A DNA stretch of 64,000 bases from NCBI GenBank assembly GCA_027013095.1, contig JALUYI010000020.1, positions 1 through 64,000 of the forward strand. The letters run 5' to 3'. The notes under the pieces were generated by a model. The model made no database searches, was not told the origin of the DNA, and was given only the letters and a program-made list of their open reading frames with translations. This DNA comes from Paracoccaceae bacterium. GTDB lineage: Bacteria > Pseudomonadota > Alphaproteobacteria > Rhodobacterales > Rhodobacteraceae. Made by a program: the position numbers and the translations under genes. This document shows, piece after piece, positions 18,215-27,030 of this stretch; position 1 is the first letter of the stretch, and every line of letters begins with the position of its first letter.

Positions 18215-19189
18215 ATGACCGATATCACCGCTGATCAGACCGCCGATCACCTTCTGGGCAATCCCGCCCGCGATGCGGAATTCGGCGATTTTTTCGCTCT
18301 GTTAAAGCCGCGGGTGATGTCGCTGGTCATCTTCACCGCCGCCGTTGGCGTGCTGGTGGCACCGGTCGGGGTGCATCCGCTGATCGCATTCGCGTCGATC
18401 CTGTTCATCGCCATCGGGGCCGGGGCCTCGGGGGCGCTGAACATGTGGTGGGACGCAGATATCGATAGGGTGATGAAGCGCACCCGCAGCCGCCCGATTC
18501 CCGCCGGACGCATCACTGCCGATGAGGCCCGCCAGTTTGGCCTCTGGCTGTCGGTCATCGCGGTTGGAATGTTGGGCCTGACGGCGAATTTTCTGGCTGC
18601 CGGGCTGTTGGCCTTTACCATTTTCTTTTATGTCGTCGTGTATTCGATGTGGCTGAAACGCGCGACCCCGCAGAATATCGTGATCGGCGGCGCCGCAGGA
18701 GCGTTTCCGCCGATGATCGGTTGGGCGGTGGCCACCGGCGGGGTCTCGGTCGAGAGCCTGCTGCTGTTTGGCCTGATCTTTATCTGGACTCCGCCGCATT
18801 TCTGGTCGCTGGCGCTATTCATGAACGATGATTACGCCAACGCCGGGGTGCCGATGCTGACGGTCACGCACGGCAAGCGCGCGACCCGTCGCCAGATCAT
18901 GTTCTATACGTTGCTGCTGGCGCCGTTGGCGGTGCTGATCTCCTTTACTGCCGTTGGCGGGCCGGTCTATTTCATCCTGTCTCTGGCGTTGAATGCGCTG
19001 TTTCTGCGCGGGGCGTGGCGGCTGCTGCGGCGCAATGAGGCCGAGGCCGAGGCTGACCGCTATGCGGCCGAGCGGGGATTTTTCCGCCTGTCGCTGCTCT
19101 ATCTTTTCCTGCATTTTGCAGGGCTGCTTTTGGAGGCCGGCCTCAGGGCTGCCTCGATCGACTGGGCCAGTTGGCCGCAATGGGTGTAA
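18215..19189 (+). CDS. ctaB: Heme O synthase (protoheme IX farnesyltransferase)
   Basis: A 324-residue UbiA-family membrane prenyltransferase that adds farnesyl to heme B to make heme O, the precursor of the heme A of this oxidase. It has about nine hydrophobic helices and the two Asp-rich motifs: MWWDADIDRVMKRTRSRP (DxxxD) near residue 85 and the second acidic motif near NDDYANAGVPML. The start MTDITADQT at 18215 follows a 73-base gap after ctaC. The stop is 2 bases before the next small gene, so translation is probably coupled. Confidence 0.97.
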   Translation: MTDITADQTADHLLGNPARDAEFGDFFALLKPRVMSLVIFTAAVGVLVAPVGVHPLIAFASILFIAIGAGASGALNMWWDADIDRVMKRTRSRPIPAGRITADEARQFGLWLSVIAVGMLGLTANFLAAGLLAFTIFFYVVVYSMWLKRATPQNIVIGGAAGAFPPMIGWAVATGGVSVESLLLFGLIFIWTPPHFWSLALFMNDDYANAGVPMLTVTHGKRATRRQIMFYTLLLAPLAVLISFTAVGGPVYFILSLALNALFLRGAWRLLRRNEAEAEADRYAAERGFFRLSLLYLFLHFAGLLLEAGLRAASIDWASWPQWV

Positions 19190-19191
19190 TC

Positions 19192-19380
19192 ATGGCAATT
19201 ACCAAAGATCACGACCTGCACAAGCGCCGCGCCAAGCGCAACATTCTGCTGGGACTGGTGCTGGGCAGCTTTGTGGCGCTGGTGTTCGGAATCACGATGG
19301 TCAAGCTGTCCGAGGGGCAAATGCTGGAGGCGTTCAACCACACGGCGCGGCCGTCTCTGGTGCAGGAACTGAAGAAATGA
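19192..19380 (+). CDS. Small single-span protein of the cytochrome oxidase cluster (CoxF-like)
   Basis: A 62-residue protein beginning MAITKDHDLHKRRAKRN, with one membrane helix (ILLGLVLGSFVALVFGITMV) and a short polar C-terminus. Rhodobacterales commonly carry such a small protein between ctaB and the Cox11 gene ctaG. The basic HKRR stretch before the helix predicts an N-in topology. It starts 2 bases after the ctaB stop. Here ctaG is missing after it, and ctaE follows 105 bases later. Its function is not established; a role in oxidase assembly is inferred from position. Confidence 0.8.
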   Translation: MAITKDHDLHKRRAKRNILLGLVLGSFVALVFGITMVKLSEGQMLEAFNHTARPSLVQELKK

Positions 19381-19485
19381 GGGCTGTTTCTGGTTGCTCA
19401 GAGTGGCTGAAATCAACGAAGATGCCCGCATCTTTACACAGATAACAAATCCGGTAACGCAAGCCGACACGAGGGAAAAACAACA

Positions 19486-20283
19486 ATGGCGCACGTAAAA
19501 AATCACGATTACCACATTCTGAACCCCAGTATCTGGCCGTTCATGGGGGCCTTTGGCGGGGCGACCATGCTGGGCGGTACGGTCCTGTTCATGCATGACA
19601 AGGGGCCGTGGCTGGCGCTGATCGGTCTGGCGATCGTCCTCTTTACCATGTACTCGTGGTGGTCCGATGTTGTGGCCGAGGCCGAGGCCGGCGATCATAC
19701 CCCGGTGGTGATGATCGGGCTGCGCTACGGAATGCTGATGTTCATTGCTTCTGAAGTGATGTTCTTTGTGGCGTGGTTCTGGAACTTTTTCAAAAACGCG
19801 CTTTACCCGCTGTCGGACAATTATCCCGCGGTTGACGGCGTCTGGCCGCCCGCCGGGATCGAGACTTTTGACCCGTGGCACCTGCCGATCATCAACACGT
19901 TGATCCTGCTCTGCTCGGGAGCGGCGGCGACGTGGGCACACCACGCCATTCAGCATGATGACCGCAAGAGCTTTGTTCAGGGGTTGGCGCTGGCGATTGC
20001 GCTGGGCGCGATGTTCACGGTGTTTCAGGCATTTGAATACAGCGAAGCGGCCTTTGGCTTTTCCGGGAATATCTATGGCGGCACGTTCTTCATGGCCACC
20101 GGGTTTCATGGCTTTCACGTCATCATCGGGACGATCTTTTTGACGGTCTGCCTGATTCGGGCGCTGAAGGGGCAGATGGATTCAAAACACCATCTCGGCT
20201 TTGAGGCGGCGGCGTGGTACTGGCACTTTGTCGATGTGGTCTGGCTATTCCTGTTTGCCGCGGTCTATATCTGGGGCGGCTGA
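19486..20283 (+). CDS. ctaE: Cytochrome c oxidase subunit III
   Basis: A 265-residue integral membrane subunit of the aa3 oxidase, with seven predicted helices. Typical segments are [16 protein letters not shown] at the N-terminus, [14 protein letters not shown] and [14 protein letters not shown], and [18 protein letters not shown] at the C-terminus. Subunit III stabilises the complex and maintains proton uptake to the D pathway. The start follows a CGAGGG ribosome-binding site in the 105-base gap where ctaG would be expected. Confidence 0.98.
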   Translation: MAHVKNHDYHILNPSIWPFMGAFGGATMLGGTVLFMHDKGPWLALIGLAIVLFTMYSWWSDVVAEAEAGDHTPVVMIGLRYGMLMFIASEVMFFVAWFWNFFKNALYPLSDNYPAVDGVWPPAGIETFDPWHLPIINTLILLCSGAAATWAHHAIQHDDRKSFVQGLALAIALGAMFTVFQAFEYSEAAFGFSGNIYGGTFFMATGFHGFHVIIGTIFLTVCLIRALKGQMDSKHHLGFEAAAWYWHFVDVVWLFLFAAVYIWGG

Positions 20284-20349
20284 ACCGGCCCGATACCGGC
20301 CCAACGAGCGGACCGGCGCCAACGCATGGCATGTTTGAAACAAGGGACT

Positions 20350-20377
20350 GGGCGCGGGAAACTTCGCGCCCTTTCCC
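20350..20377 (+). terminator. Terminator- or attenuator-like hairpins between ctaE and surf1
   Basis: GGGCGCG (20350-20356) can pair with CGCGCCC (20365-20371), followed by TTT. The overlapping GGGAAA (20356-20361) can instead pair with TTTCCC (20372-20377), so the two stems exclude each other. The structure lies 67 bases after ctaE and 23 before surf1, suggesting reduced or controlled read-through. The U-run is short, so a strong terminator is doubtful. Confidence 0.4.
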
Positions 20378-20399
20378 GTTCGGGGATAGGACGGGAAAG

Positions 20400-21077
20400 A
20401 TGCTGAAACGGATGATATTCCCGCTGTTGCTGGGGCTGGTGGGCGGCGGAATCCTGCTGGGTCTGACCGACTGGCAATTGCAACGCATGGCATGGAAGCG
20501 CCAGCTGCTGGCCGAGATCAACACCCAGATCGTCAAGCCGCCGGTGCCACTGGGGCCGATCACGCCAGAGCGCGCACATCAGAAATATCTGTCGGTCCGG
20601 GTTCAGGGACAGCTGTCGCCGCCCCCTCTGAGGGTCTTGACCAGCCGACCGCCAATCGGGCCGGGATTTCGCATCATCGCGCGGCTGGATACAAAAGACG
20701 GCGCGATCCTGCTCGATCTGGGGTTTCTCAGGGACGGGCAAAAAACCCCGCCTCTGCCCAAGGGCAATATCACCGTGATCGGCAATATCCACTGGCCACA
20801 AGAAAGCGACAAATACACCCCCGCTCCGAACCCGGCCGAGGACATGTGGTTTGCGCGCGACGTGCCAAAGATGGCGCGTGCCCTTGGAACCCAGCCGATC
20901 ATGGTCGTTGCCCGGCAGCTGAGCCCGCCGATTCCGGGCATTTCCCCGTGGCCGGTGGACGGTCTGGACGTGCCTAATAACCACCTGCAATATGCAATCA
21001 CATGGTTTTCACTGGCGCTGCTGTGGTTGGGGATGACAGGCTACTGGCTTTGGCGTATCAGGCAGAGACTCGATTGA
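20400..21077 (+). CDS. surf1: SURF1 family cytochrome oxidase assembly protein
   Basis: A 225-residue membrane protein of the SURF1/Shy1 family, which helps insert heme A into subunit I. It has the usual two terminal helices (residues about 5-23 and 200-220) with a periplasmic domain between. The family block LTDWQLQRMAWKRQLL lies near the start, and the conserved NNHLQYAITWFSLA and Y/W-rich C-terminus are present. The ATG at 20400 fits the family length; longer in-frame options overlap ctaE. It is the last oxidase gene before thrC. Confidence 0.93.
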   Translation: MLKRMIFPLLLGLVGGGILLGLTDWQLQRMAWKRQLLAEINTQIVKPPVPLGPITPERAHQKYLSVRVQGQLSPPPLRVLTSRPPIGPGFRIIARLDTKDGAILLDLGFLRDGQKTPPLPKGNITVIGNIHWPQESDKYTPAPNPAEDMWFARDVPKMARALGTQPIMVVARQLSPPIPGISPWPVDGLDVPNNHLQYAITWFSLALLWLGMTGYWLWRIRQRLD

Positions 21078-21096
21078 ATAAGGCATGGGCTTTTGC

Positions 21097-22488
21097 ATGA
21101 AATACATCTCGACTCGCGGACAGGCCCCGGCGCTTGGATTTGAAGATGCGATGCTCAGCGGGCTGGCCCGGGACGGCGGGCTTTACGTGCCTGCACAGTG
21201 GCCCCACCTTGGCGCAGACGAGATCGCCGCCTTTGCCGGGCTGCGCTATGAGGAGGTCGCCTTTCGGGTCATGAAGCCCTTTATCGGCGACACCTACGAG
21301 GACGACGAATTTCGCGACATCATCGCCCGGGCTTATCAGGGTTTTCGCCACGAAGCGCGCTGTCCCATCGTGCAGATCGGCGAGAACGATTTCCTGCTGG
21401 AGTTGCACCACGGCCCGACGCTGGCCTTCAAGGACGTGGCGATGCAGTTGATCGGGCAGATGTTCGAGGCCTCGCTGAAACGCCGGGGCGAGCGGGTGAC
21501 CATCGTCGGGGCGACCTCGGGGGATACCGGCTCGGCGGCGATCGAGGCCTTTCGTGGGCTGGATGCGGTCGATGTCTTTATCATGTTTCCCAATGGGCGC
21601 GTGTCCGAGGTGCAACGTCGGCAGATGACCACGCCAGCGGACGCCAATGTCCACGCCCTGTCGGTGGACGGCGATTTTGACGACTGTCAGGCGCTGTTAA
21701 AGGATATGTTCAACGATTTTGCCTTTCGTGACGAGGTGCATCTGGCCGGGGTCAACTCGATCAACTGGGCGCGGGTGCTGGCGCAGGTGGTCTATTATTT
21801 CACCTCGGCGGTGGCCTTGGGCGCGCCCTATCGCAAGGTTAGCTTTACCGTTCCGACGGGGAATTTCGGCGATATCTTTGCCGGTTTCGTGGCCCGACGC
21901 ATGGGCCTGCCGATCGACCGGCTGATCATTGCCACCAATCAGAACAATATCCTGCACCGGACCCTGCAAACCGGCGCCTATACCAAGCAAGGGGTCATAC
22001 CCTCGATTAGCCCGTCGATGGACATTCAGGTTAGCTCGAATTTCGAGCGCGCCCTGTTTGACATCTACGACCGCGAGGGGCCGGCAGTCGCGGCGCTAAT
22101 GGATGACCTGAAGAGCGGCGCCTTCACCCTGTCCCAAGGGGCGCAGGAGCGCCTGAGACTGGAGTTTGACAGCGGCGATTGCAGCGAGGACGAAACCCTT
22201 GCCGCCATCGCCACGGTTCACCGCATGAGCGGGCAGATCGTGTGCCCGCACACCGCCGTCGGGGTCAAGGTGGCCGCGGACAAGCGGATCAGTGGCCAGA
22301 CCCCGATGATCACGTTGGCCACGGCGCACGCGGCCAAATTCCCCGATGCGGTCGAGCAGGCCATCGGTCTGCGCCCGCCGCTGCCGCCCCATATGGCCGA
22401 CATTTTCGCCCGCCCCGAGCGGTTTTCATCGGTGCCGCGCGATCTGGCCAAAATCGAGGCACTGATCCGTGCCGAGCGCCGGACATGA
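21097..22488 (+). CDS. thrC: Threonine synthase
   Basis: A 463-residue PLP enzyme that converts O-phosphohomoserine to threonine, of the long proteobacterial type. MKYISTRGQAPALGFEDAM is the normal start, and an in-frame ATG at 21085 lies too close to the AAGG ribosome-binding site (21080-21083). The PLP lysine lies in GPTLAFKDVAMQL and the phosphate-binding loop in GATSGDTGSAA. The neighbourhood surf1-thrC-M16 peptidase is common in Rhodobacterales. The stop overlaps the next gene's ATG (ATGA). Confidence 0.97.
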   Translation: MKYISTRGQAPALGFEDAMLSGLARDGGLYVPAQWPHLGADEIAAFAGLRYEEVAFRVMKPFIGDTYEDDEFRDIIARAYQGFRHEARCPIVQIGENDFLLELHHGPTLAFKDVAMQLIGQMFEASLKRRGERVTIVGATSGDTGSAAIEAFRGLDAVDVFIMFPNGRVSEVQRRQMTTPADANVHALSVDGDFDDCQALLKDMFNDFAFRDEVHLAGVNSINWARVLAQVVYYFTSAVALGAPYRKVSFTVPTGNFGDIFAGFVARRMGLPIDRLIIATNQNNILHRTLQTGAYTKQGVIPSISPSMDIQVSSNFERALFDIYDREGPAVAALMDDLKSGAFTLSQGAQERLRLEFDSGDCSEDETLAAIATVHRMSGQIVCPHTAVGVKVAADKRISGQTPMITLATAHAAKFPDAVEQAIGLRPPLPPHMADIFARPERFSSVPRDLAKIEALIRAERRT

Positions 22489-23747
22489 GCGTCGCCCTGC
22501 ATACGCTGGCCAACGGCTTTCGCGTCGTGACCGAGAACATGCCGGGGCTGAAATCGGCCTCGATCGGCGTCTGGGTCACCGCCGGCGGGCGCCATGAGCG
22601 GCTGGAACAGAACGGTATCGCCCATTTTCTCGAACATATGGCCTTCAAGGGCACCACCCGGCGCACGGCGCTGGAAATCGCTGAAACCATCGAGGACGTG
22701 GGCGGTTTTATCAACGCCTATACCAGCCGCGAGATGACCGCCTATTACGCCCGCGTGCTGGCCGATGACGTGCCCCTGGCCATGGACGTGATCGCCGATA
22801 TACTGCTGAACCCCAGTTTCGATCAGCATGAAATAGAGGTCGAACGCGGCGTCATTCTGCAGGAAATCGGCCAGACGTTCGATTCGCCTGACGACATCAT
22901 CTTTGACTGGTTGCAGGAGGCCTCGTATCCCGGGCAGCCGCTGGGGCGCTCGATTCTGGGGCCGGGCGAGCGGGTGCGCCAGTTCAGCCGCGCCGACCTT
23001 GCCGCCTTTGTCCACGAGCATTACGGTCCGGGGCAGATGATCCTGTCAGCAGCCGGCGCGGTTGATCACGAGCGCATCGTGGCCGAGGCCGAGCGCCTGT
23101 TTGGTTCGGTTCCGGCCCGCCCCCCCCAGCAGGTCGAAGCGGGAGTCTTTCGGGGCGGCGAAACGCGACGCGAAAAACCGCTGGAGCAGGCCCATTTTGC
23201 CTTGGCTCTGGAGGCGCCGGGATATCGCGACGACATGATCTATACGTCGCAGATCTATTCGATGGCGCTGGGTGGCGGCATGTCCTCGCGCCTGTTTCAG
23301 GAGGCGCGTGAGAAACGCGGCCTCTGCTATTCCATCTTTGCCCAAGCCGGGGCATTTTCCGACACCGGCATGCTGACCATCTATTCTGGCACCAGCGCCA
23401 CGGACATCGCCGATCTTGCGTCGGTTTGCATCGATGAGCTGCGCCGCGCTGCCAGCGACATGAGCGAGGCCGAGGTGGCCCGCGCCCGTACGCAGCTGAA
23501 GGCCGGCCTTTTGATGGGGTTGGAAAGCCCCGCTTCGCGCAGCGAACGGCTGGCGCGGATGGTGGCAATCTGGGGCCGGGTCCCGCCGTTGGACGAGGCG
23601 GTGGCCAAGATCGACGCGGTTTCAGTTGCCGGGGTCAGCGATTTTGCCGCCGGGCTGTGCCGGGCCGAAAGGGCGTCGCTGGCGCTTTACGGGCCGATCT
23701 CGGCGGCGCCGGATCTGGATGCGCTGAAGGCAAGATTGGTCGCATGA
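22485..23747 (+). CDS. M16 family zinc peptidase
   Basis: A 420-residue processing-protease-like protein (pitrilysin family, related to mitochondrial MPP beta and insulinase). The inverted zinc motif HFLEH (residues 47-51) and the distal Glu in the ETIEDVGG/EVERGVILQEIG region indicate an active enzyme. The C-terminal half is the paired inactive M16 domain with GGGMSSRLFQEAREKRGLCY. Substrates are probably short peptides. It overlaps thrC and the GNAT gene by ATGA on both sides, so the three are translationally coupled. Confidence 0.95.
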   Translation: MSVALHTLANGFRVVTENMPGLKSASIGVWVTAGGRHERLEQNGIAHFLEHMAFKGTTRRTALEIAETIEDVGGFINAYTSREMTAYYARVLADDVPLAMDVIADILLNPSFDQHEIEVERGVILQEIGQTFDSPDDIIFDWLQEASYPGQPLGRSILGPGERVRQFSRADLAAFVHEHYGPGQMILSAAGAVDHERIVAEAERLFGSVPARPPQQVEAGVFRGGETRREKPLEQAHFALALEAPGYRDDMIYTSQIYSMALGGGMSSRLFQEAREKRGLCYSIFAQAGAFSDTGMLTIYSGTSATDIADLASVCIDELRRAASDMSEAEVARARTQLKAGLLMGLESPASRSERLARMVAIWGRVPPLDEAVAKIDAVSVAGVSDFAAGLCRAERASLALYGPISAAPDLDALKARLVA

Positions 23748-24331
23748 TCTTCGGGCGGCGGAAACGGGTCGCGATCGAGACCGAGCGCCTGACCTTGCGC
23801 CTGCCGCGGGCGGCGGATCACGCGCCGTGGGCCAATCTGCGGCGCGAGTCGGCGGATTTCCTGAAGCCGTGGGAGCCGCTGTGGTCGCGCGATCACTTTA
23901 CCCGCAAGGCCTTTTCCAACCGCGTCTATTCGGCCCAGCGGGCGGTGGATTCCGGTCAAGGCCTGCCGCTGTTTCTGATCCGGCGCGCAGACCAGTGCCT
24001 GATTGGCGCAATCACGCTGGATTCCATCCAGCGCGGCCCGGCCCAGACCGGCACTATTGGCTATTGGGTGGGGCAGAAATTTGCCCGACAGGGCTATATG
24101 CGCGAGGCGGTTCTGGCGGTTGTCCACCATGCCTTTACCGAGCTTGACCTCTCGCGTATTCAGGCCGGGTGCCTGCCGGAAAACAAGGCGTCGCGCGGGG
24201 TGCTGGAAAAAACCGGCTTTAAATACGAGGGGGTTGCGCAAAGCTATCTGCAGATTGCAGGCCGCTGGCGCAGCCATGTTCTTTATGCCAACCTGCGCGC
24301 GGACCGGCGCGGAAAAACCGCGGTCGGCTGA
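23744..24331 (+). CDS. GNAT family N-acetyltransferase (RimJ/RimL-like)
   Basis: A 195-residue acetyltransferase. The N-terminus ETERLTLRLPRAADHAPW is typical of RimJ/RimL proteins. IGYWVGQKFARQGYMREAV forms the acetyl-CoA binding segment, and AGCLPENKASRGVLEKTGF is the usual strand-helix pair near the C-terminus. Members acetylate the N-terminus of ribosomal proteins, but the target here is unknown. It is coupled to the M16 gene by a 4-base overlap and followed by an FAD oxidase after 18 bases. Confidence 0.92.
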   Translation: MIFGRRKRVAIETERLTLRLPRAADHAPWANLRRESADFLKPWEPLWSRDHFTRKAFSNRVYSAQRAVDSGQGLPLFLIRRADQCLIGAITLDSIQRGPAQTGTIGYWVGQKFARQGYMREAVLAVVHHAFTELDLSRIQAGCLPENKASRGVLEKTGFKYEGVAQSYLQIAGRWRSHVLYANLRADRRGKTAVG

Positions 24332-24349
24332 ACGGAAGGGGCCTTTGTC

Positions 24350-25801
24350 ATGGCGCTGAATCCTGTGACGGATGGATTTCTGGCGGATTTGCGCGCCCTT
24401 TTGCCCGCCGCCTGTTTTCGCCCCGCCGATGCGCGGTATCTCAGCGAGCCGCGGGGGCTTTATCAGGGACAGGCGGGGTGTGTTCTGGCGCCGGGCGATG
24501 TTTTCGAGGTGGCGCTGATCCTTGGCCGCTGTCACGCGGCACGGGTCGGGGTTGTCCCCTATGGGGGCGGGACCGGGTTGGTCGGGGCTCAGGTGATGCC
24601 TGTGGGCAGCGGCCCGGCGCCGGTTGTGCTGTCGCTTGAACGGATGACGAAAATCCGGGCGCTGGATGTGGGCGACAACGTGATGATCGTCGAGGCTGGG
24701 GCGATTCTTGCCGATGTTCAGGACGCCGCCGCGCAGGCGGGACGTCTGTTTCCGCTGTCGCTGGCCTCGGAAGGGTCCTGCCGGATCGGCGGCAATCTGG
24801 CCACCAACGCCGGCGGGGTGCAGGTGCTGCGCTATGGCAATGCGCGCGATTTGTGTCTGGGACTGGAGGCGGTGATGCCGGACGGGCGGATATGGCACGG
24901 GCTCAAGCGTCTTTACAAGGACAATACCGGGTATGATCTCAGGGATCTTCTGATCGGGGCCGAGGGAACGCTGGGGGTGATCACGGCAGCGGCGCTGCGG
25001 CTTTTCCCGCGCCCGGCGCAGCATCTGGCGGCATTTTTGCAGATCCGCGACCCCGGCGCGGCGCTGGCTCTGCTCATGCGCTGTCAGGATCGCCTGCCCG
25101 GGCTGGTCTCGGGGTTCGAGCTGATCGACCGCACCGGCTTTGATTTTCTGGCCGAGGCGTTGCCGGACCTGCGCCGCCCGTTTGCCGATCCGGGTAAATG
25201 GATGCTATTGGTCGAGGCTTCAGGCGGCACGGGCTTCCCCCTTGAAAAGGCGATGCACGAGGTTCTGGCTGATGCGATTGAGGTGGGGCTTGTGGGTGAG
25301 GCGCTGGTTGCGCAGAACGAGGCGCAACGTCAGGCGTTCTGGGCCGTGCGCGAAAGCATCCCCGAGGCCAACCGCAGGATTGGCGCGATCAGTTCGCACG
25401 ATATTTCCGTTCCCCTTGGACGACTGCCCGAGATGATTGCCGCGGGACAGGCCTGCATTGCCCGGTTTGGTGATCTCAGAATCAACTGTTTTGGCCATGT
25501 AGGTGACGGCAATCTGCATTACAATGTCTATCCGCCCAAGGGGCAGCGGCGCGATCGGTATGCCGATTTGCGCGAGCCGATCAAACAGGCGGTGCATGAT
25601 CTGGTTCACGGGTTCGGCGGCTCGATTTCCGCCGAACACGGCATCGGGCGACTGAAGCGCGCCGACCTGCTGCGCTATGGCGATCCGGCAAAGCTGGCGA
25701 TGATGCGGGCGATCAAGACGGCGCTTGATCCGGTCGGGATCATGAACCCCGGTGCGGTTCTGGCCGAGGATGAGGGGGCGCGGCCCGACCCTGCCACCTG
25801 A
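24350..25801 (+). CDS. FAD-binding oxidoreductase, D-2-hydroxyglutarate/D-lactate dehydrogenase type
   Basis: A 483-residue flavoprotein of the VAO/PCMH group that oxidises a D-2-hydroxyacid. The FAD-binding half has the phosphate loop PYGGGTGLVGAQ near residue 64 and the SEGSCRIGGNLATNAGG block. The C-terminal half has NCFGHVGDGNLHYNV and SAEHGIG, which hold the metal and substrate ligands of D-2-hydroxyglutarate dehydrogenase relatives. The exact substrate (D-lactate, D-2-hydroxyglutarate or other) cannot be assigned. It follows the GNAT gene in the same direction and is convergent with prs. Confidence 0.9.
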   Translation: MALNPVTDGFLADLRALLPAACFRPADARYLSEPRGLYQGQAGCVLAPGDVFEVALILGRCHAARVGVVPYGGGTGLVGAQVMPVGSGPAPVVLSLERMTKIRALDVGDNVMIVEAGAILADVQDAAAQAGRLFPLSLASEGSCRIGGNLATNAGGVQVLRYGNARDLCLGLEAVMPDGRIWHGLKRLYKDNTGYDLRDLLIGAEGTLGVITAAALRLFPRPAQHLAAFLQIRDPGAALALLMRCQDRLPGLVSGFELIDRTGFDFLAEALPDLRRPFADPGKWMLLVEASGGTGFPLEKAMHEVLADAIEVGLVGEALVAQNEAQRQAFWAVRESIPEANRRIGAISSHDISVPLGRLPEMIAAGQACIARFGDLRINCFGHVGDGNLHYNVYPPKGQRRDRYADLREPIKQAVHDLVHGFGGSISAEHGIGRLKRADLLRYGDPAKLAMMRAIKTALDPVGIMNPGAVLAEDEGARPDPAT

Positions 25802-25851
25802 CCCCGGGCAGGGCCGCCGTTCCTCGGTGGCGATGGCTGCTGCCTTGCGCC

Positions 25852-26868
25852 TTATTGGTTGCCGAAATAGCCCTGATAGATTGCGCGCAGGGTTTCGGTC
25901 TCAAACAACGACGAGACCGAGCGGCCGTTGGCAATATTCAGGATCGCCTGCGCAAAAATCGGCGCGGTGGGGATGATACGGATATTGTCGGCGCCCAGCA
26001 CATTGTCATGGGCCTCAATGGAATCGGTGATGACCAGCGTTTTCAGCCGTGATGCGCTGATCCGTTCAACCGCCGGGCCGGACAGAACGCCGTGGCTGAT
26101 ATAGGCGTGAACCTCGGCGGCGCCCTGATCCATCAGGGTTTGAGCGGCCTTTGACAGGGTTCCCGCCGTGTCCACCATGTCGTCAACGATCAGGCAGACA
26201 CGCCCGCTGACGTCTCCGATGACTGTCATTTCGGCCACCTCACCGGGGGCGGCCCGGCGCTTGTCCACGATGGCAAGGTCAAGATTCAGGCGCTTGGCCA
26301 GTTCGCGCGCGCGTCCAACCCCGCCGACATCGGGCGAGATCACCATCAACTGATCGAGATTGGTGAAATTATGGGCAATGTCCATCGCGAAAATGGGCGA
26401 TGCGTAAAGGTTGTCCACCGGAATATCGAAAAACCCCTGAATCTGCGCGGCATGCAGATCCATCGTCAGCACTCGCTCGATTCCGGCACGGGCAATCAGA
26501 TTGGCCACCAGCTTGGCGCTGATCGGGGTGCGCGCCTTGGTGCGTCGATCCTGACGGGCATAGCCAAAATAGGGGATCACGGCGGTGATGCGCGCGGCCG
26601 ATGATCGTCGCAACGCATCGGTCATGATCAGCAGTTCCATCAGGTTGTCATTGGCGGGGTTCGAGGTCGGTTGCACGATGAACATGTCCTGACCGCGGAC
26701 ATTTTCGTAAACTTCGACGAATATTTCCTGATCGTTGAACCGCTCGACCCGGGCGTCAATCAGCTTGACCGGGCGGCCCTGATGCATCGACATGCGCCGG
26801 GCGATGGCAGTTGCAAGCTTTTGATTGGCGTTGCCGGAAATCAGCTTTGGTTCAACAATGGCAGGCAT
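25852..26868 (-). CDS. prs: Ribose-phosphate pyrophosphokinase
   Basis: A 338-residue PRPP synthetase that transfers pyrophosphate from ATP to ribose 5-phosphate for nucleotide, His and Trp synthesis. It has [11 protein letters not shown] for ATP binding, [16 protein letters not shown] in the middle, the flexible-loop KRR region and the PRPP signature [13 protein letters not shown]. The start [11 protein letters not shown] at 26868 excludes 24 upstream codons. The gene stands alone, 162 bases downstream of the threonine aldolase gene. Confidence 0.97.
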   Translation of the reverse strand: MPAIVEPKLISGNANQKLATAIARRMSMHQGRPVKLIDARVERFNDQEIFVEVYENVRGQDMFIVQPTSNPANDNLMELLIMTDALRRSSAARITAVIPYFGYARQDRRTKARTPISAKLVANLIARAGIERVLTMDLHAAQIQGFFDIPVDNLYASPIFAMDIAHNFTNLDQLMVISPDVGGVGRARELAKRLNLDLAIVDKRRAAPGEVAEMTVIGDVSGRVCLIVDDMVDTAGTLSKAAQTLMDQGAAEVHAYISHGVLSGPAVERISASRLKTLVITDSIEAHDNVLGADNIRIIPTAPIFAQAILNIANGRSVSSLFETETLRAIYQGYFGNQ

Positions 26869-27030
26869 CGGACGTCCCTTATATCCGGCGTCACGCAGAT
26901 GATTCCGTGACGGATTTGTGACCTGCGCCCCGCTTATCATCGCGGTTCGGGTTTGCCTAGGCCCAAGCCCCGTAAATCCTGCGCCGCGGGGGCAATTCCG
27001 CGCGGGGCCGATGACATGTGGTTTCCAAGC

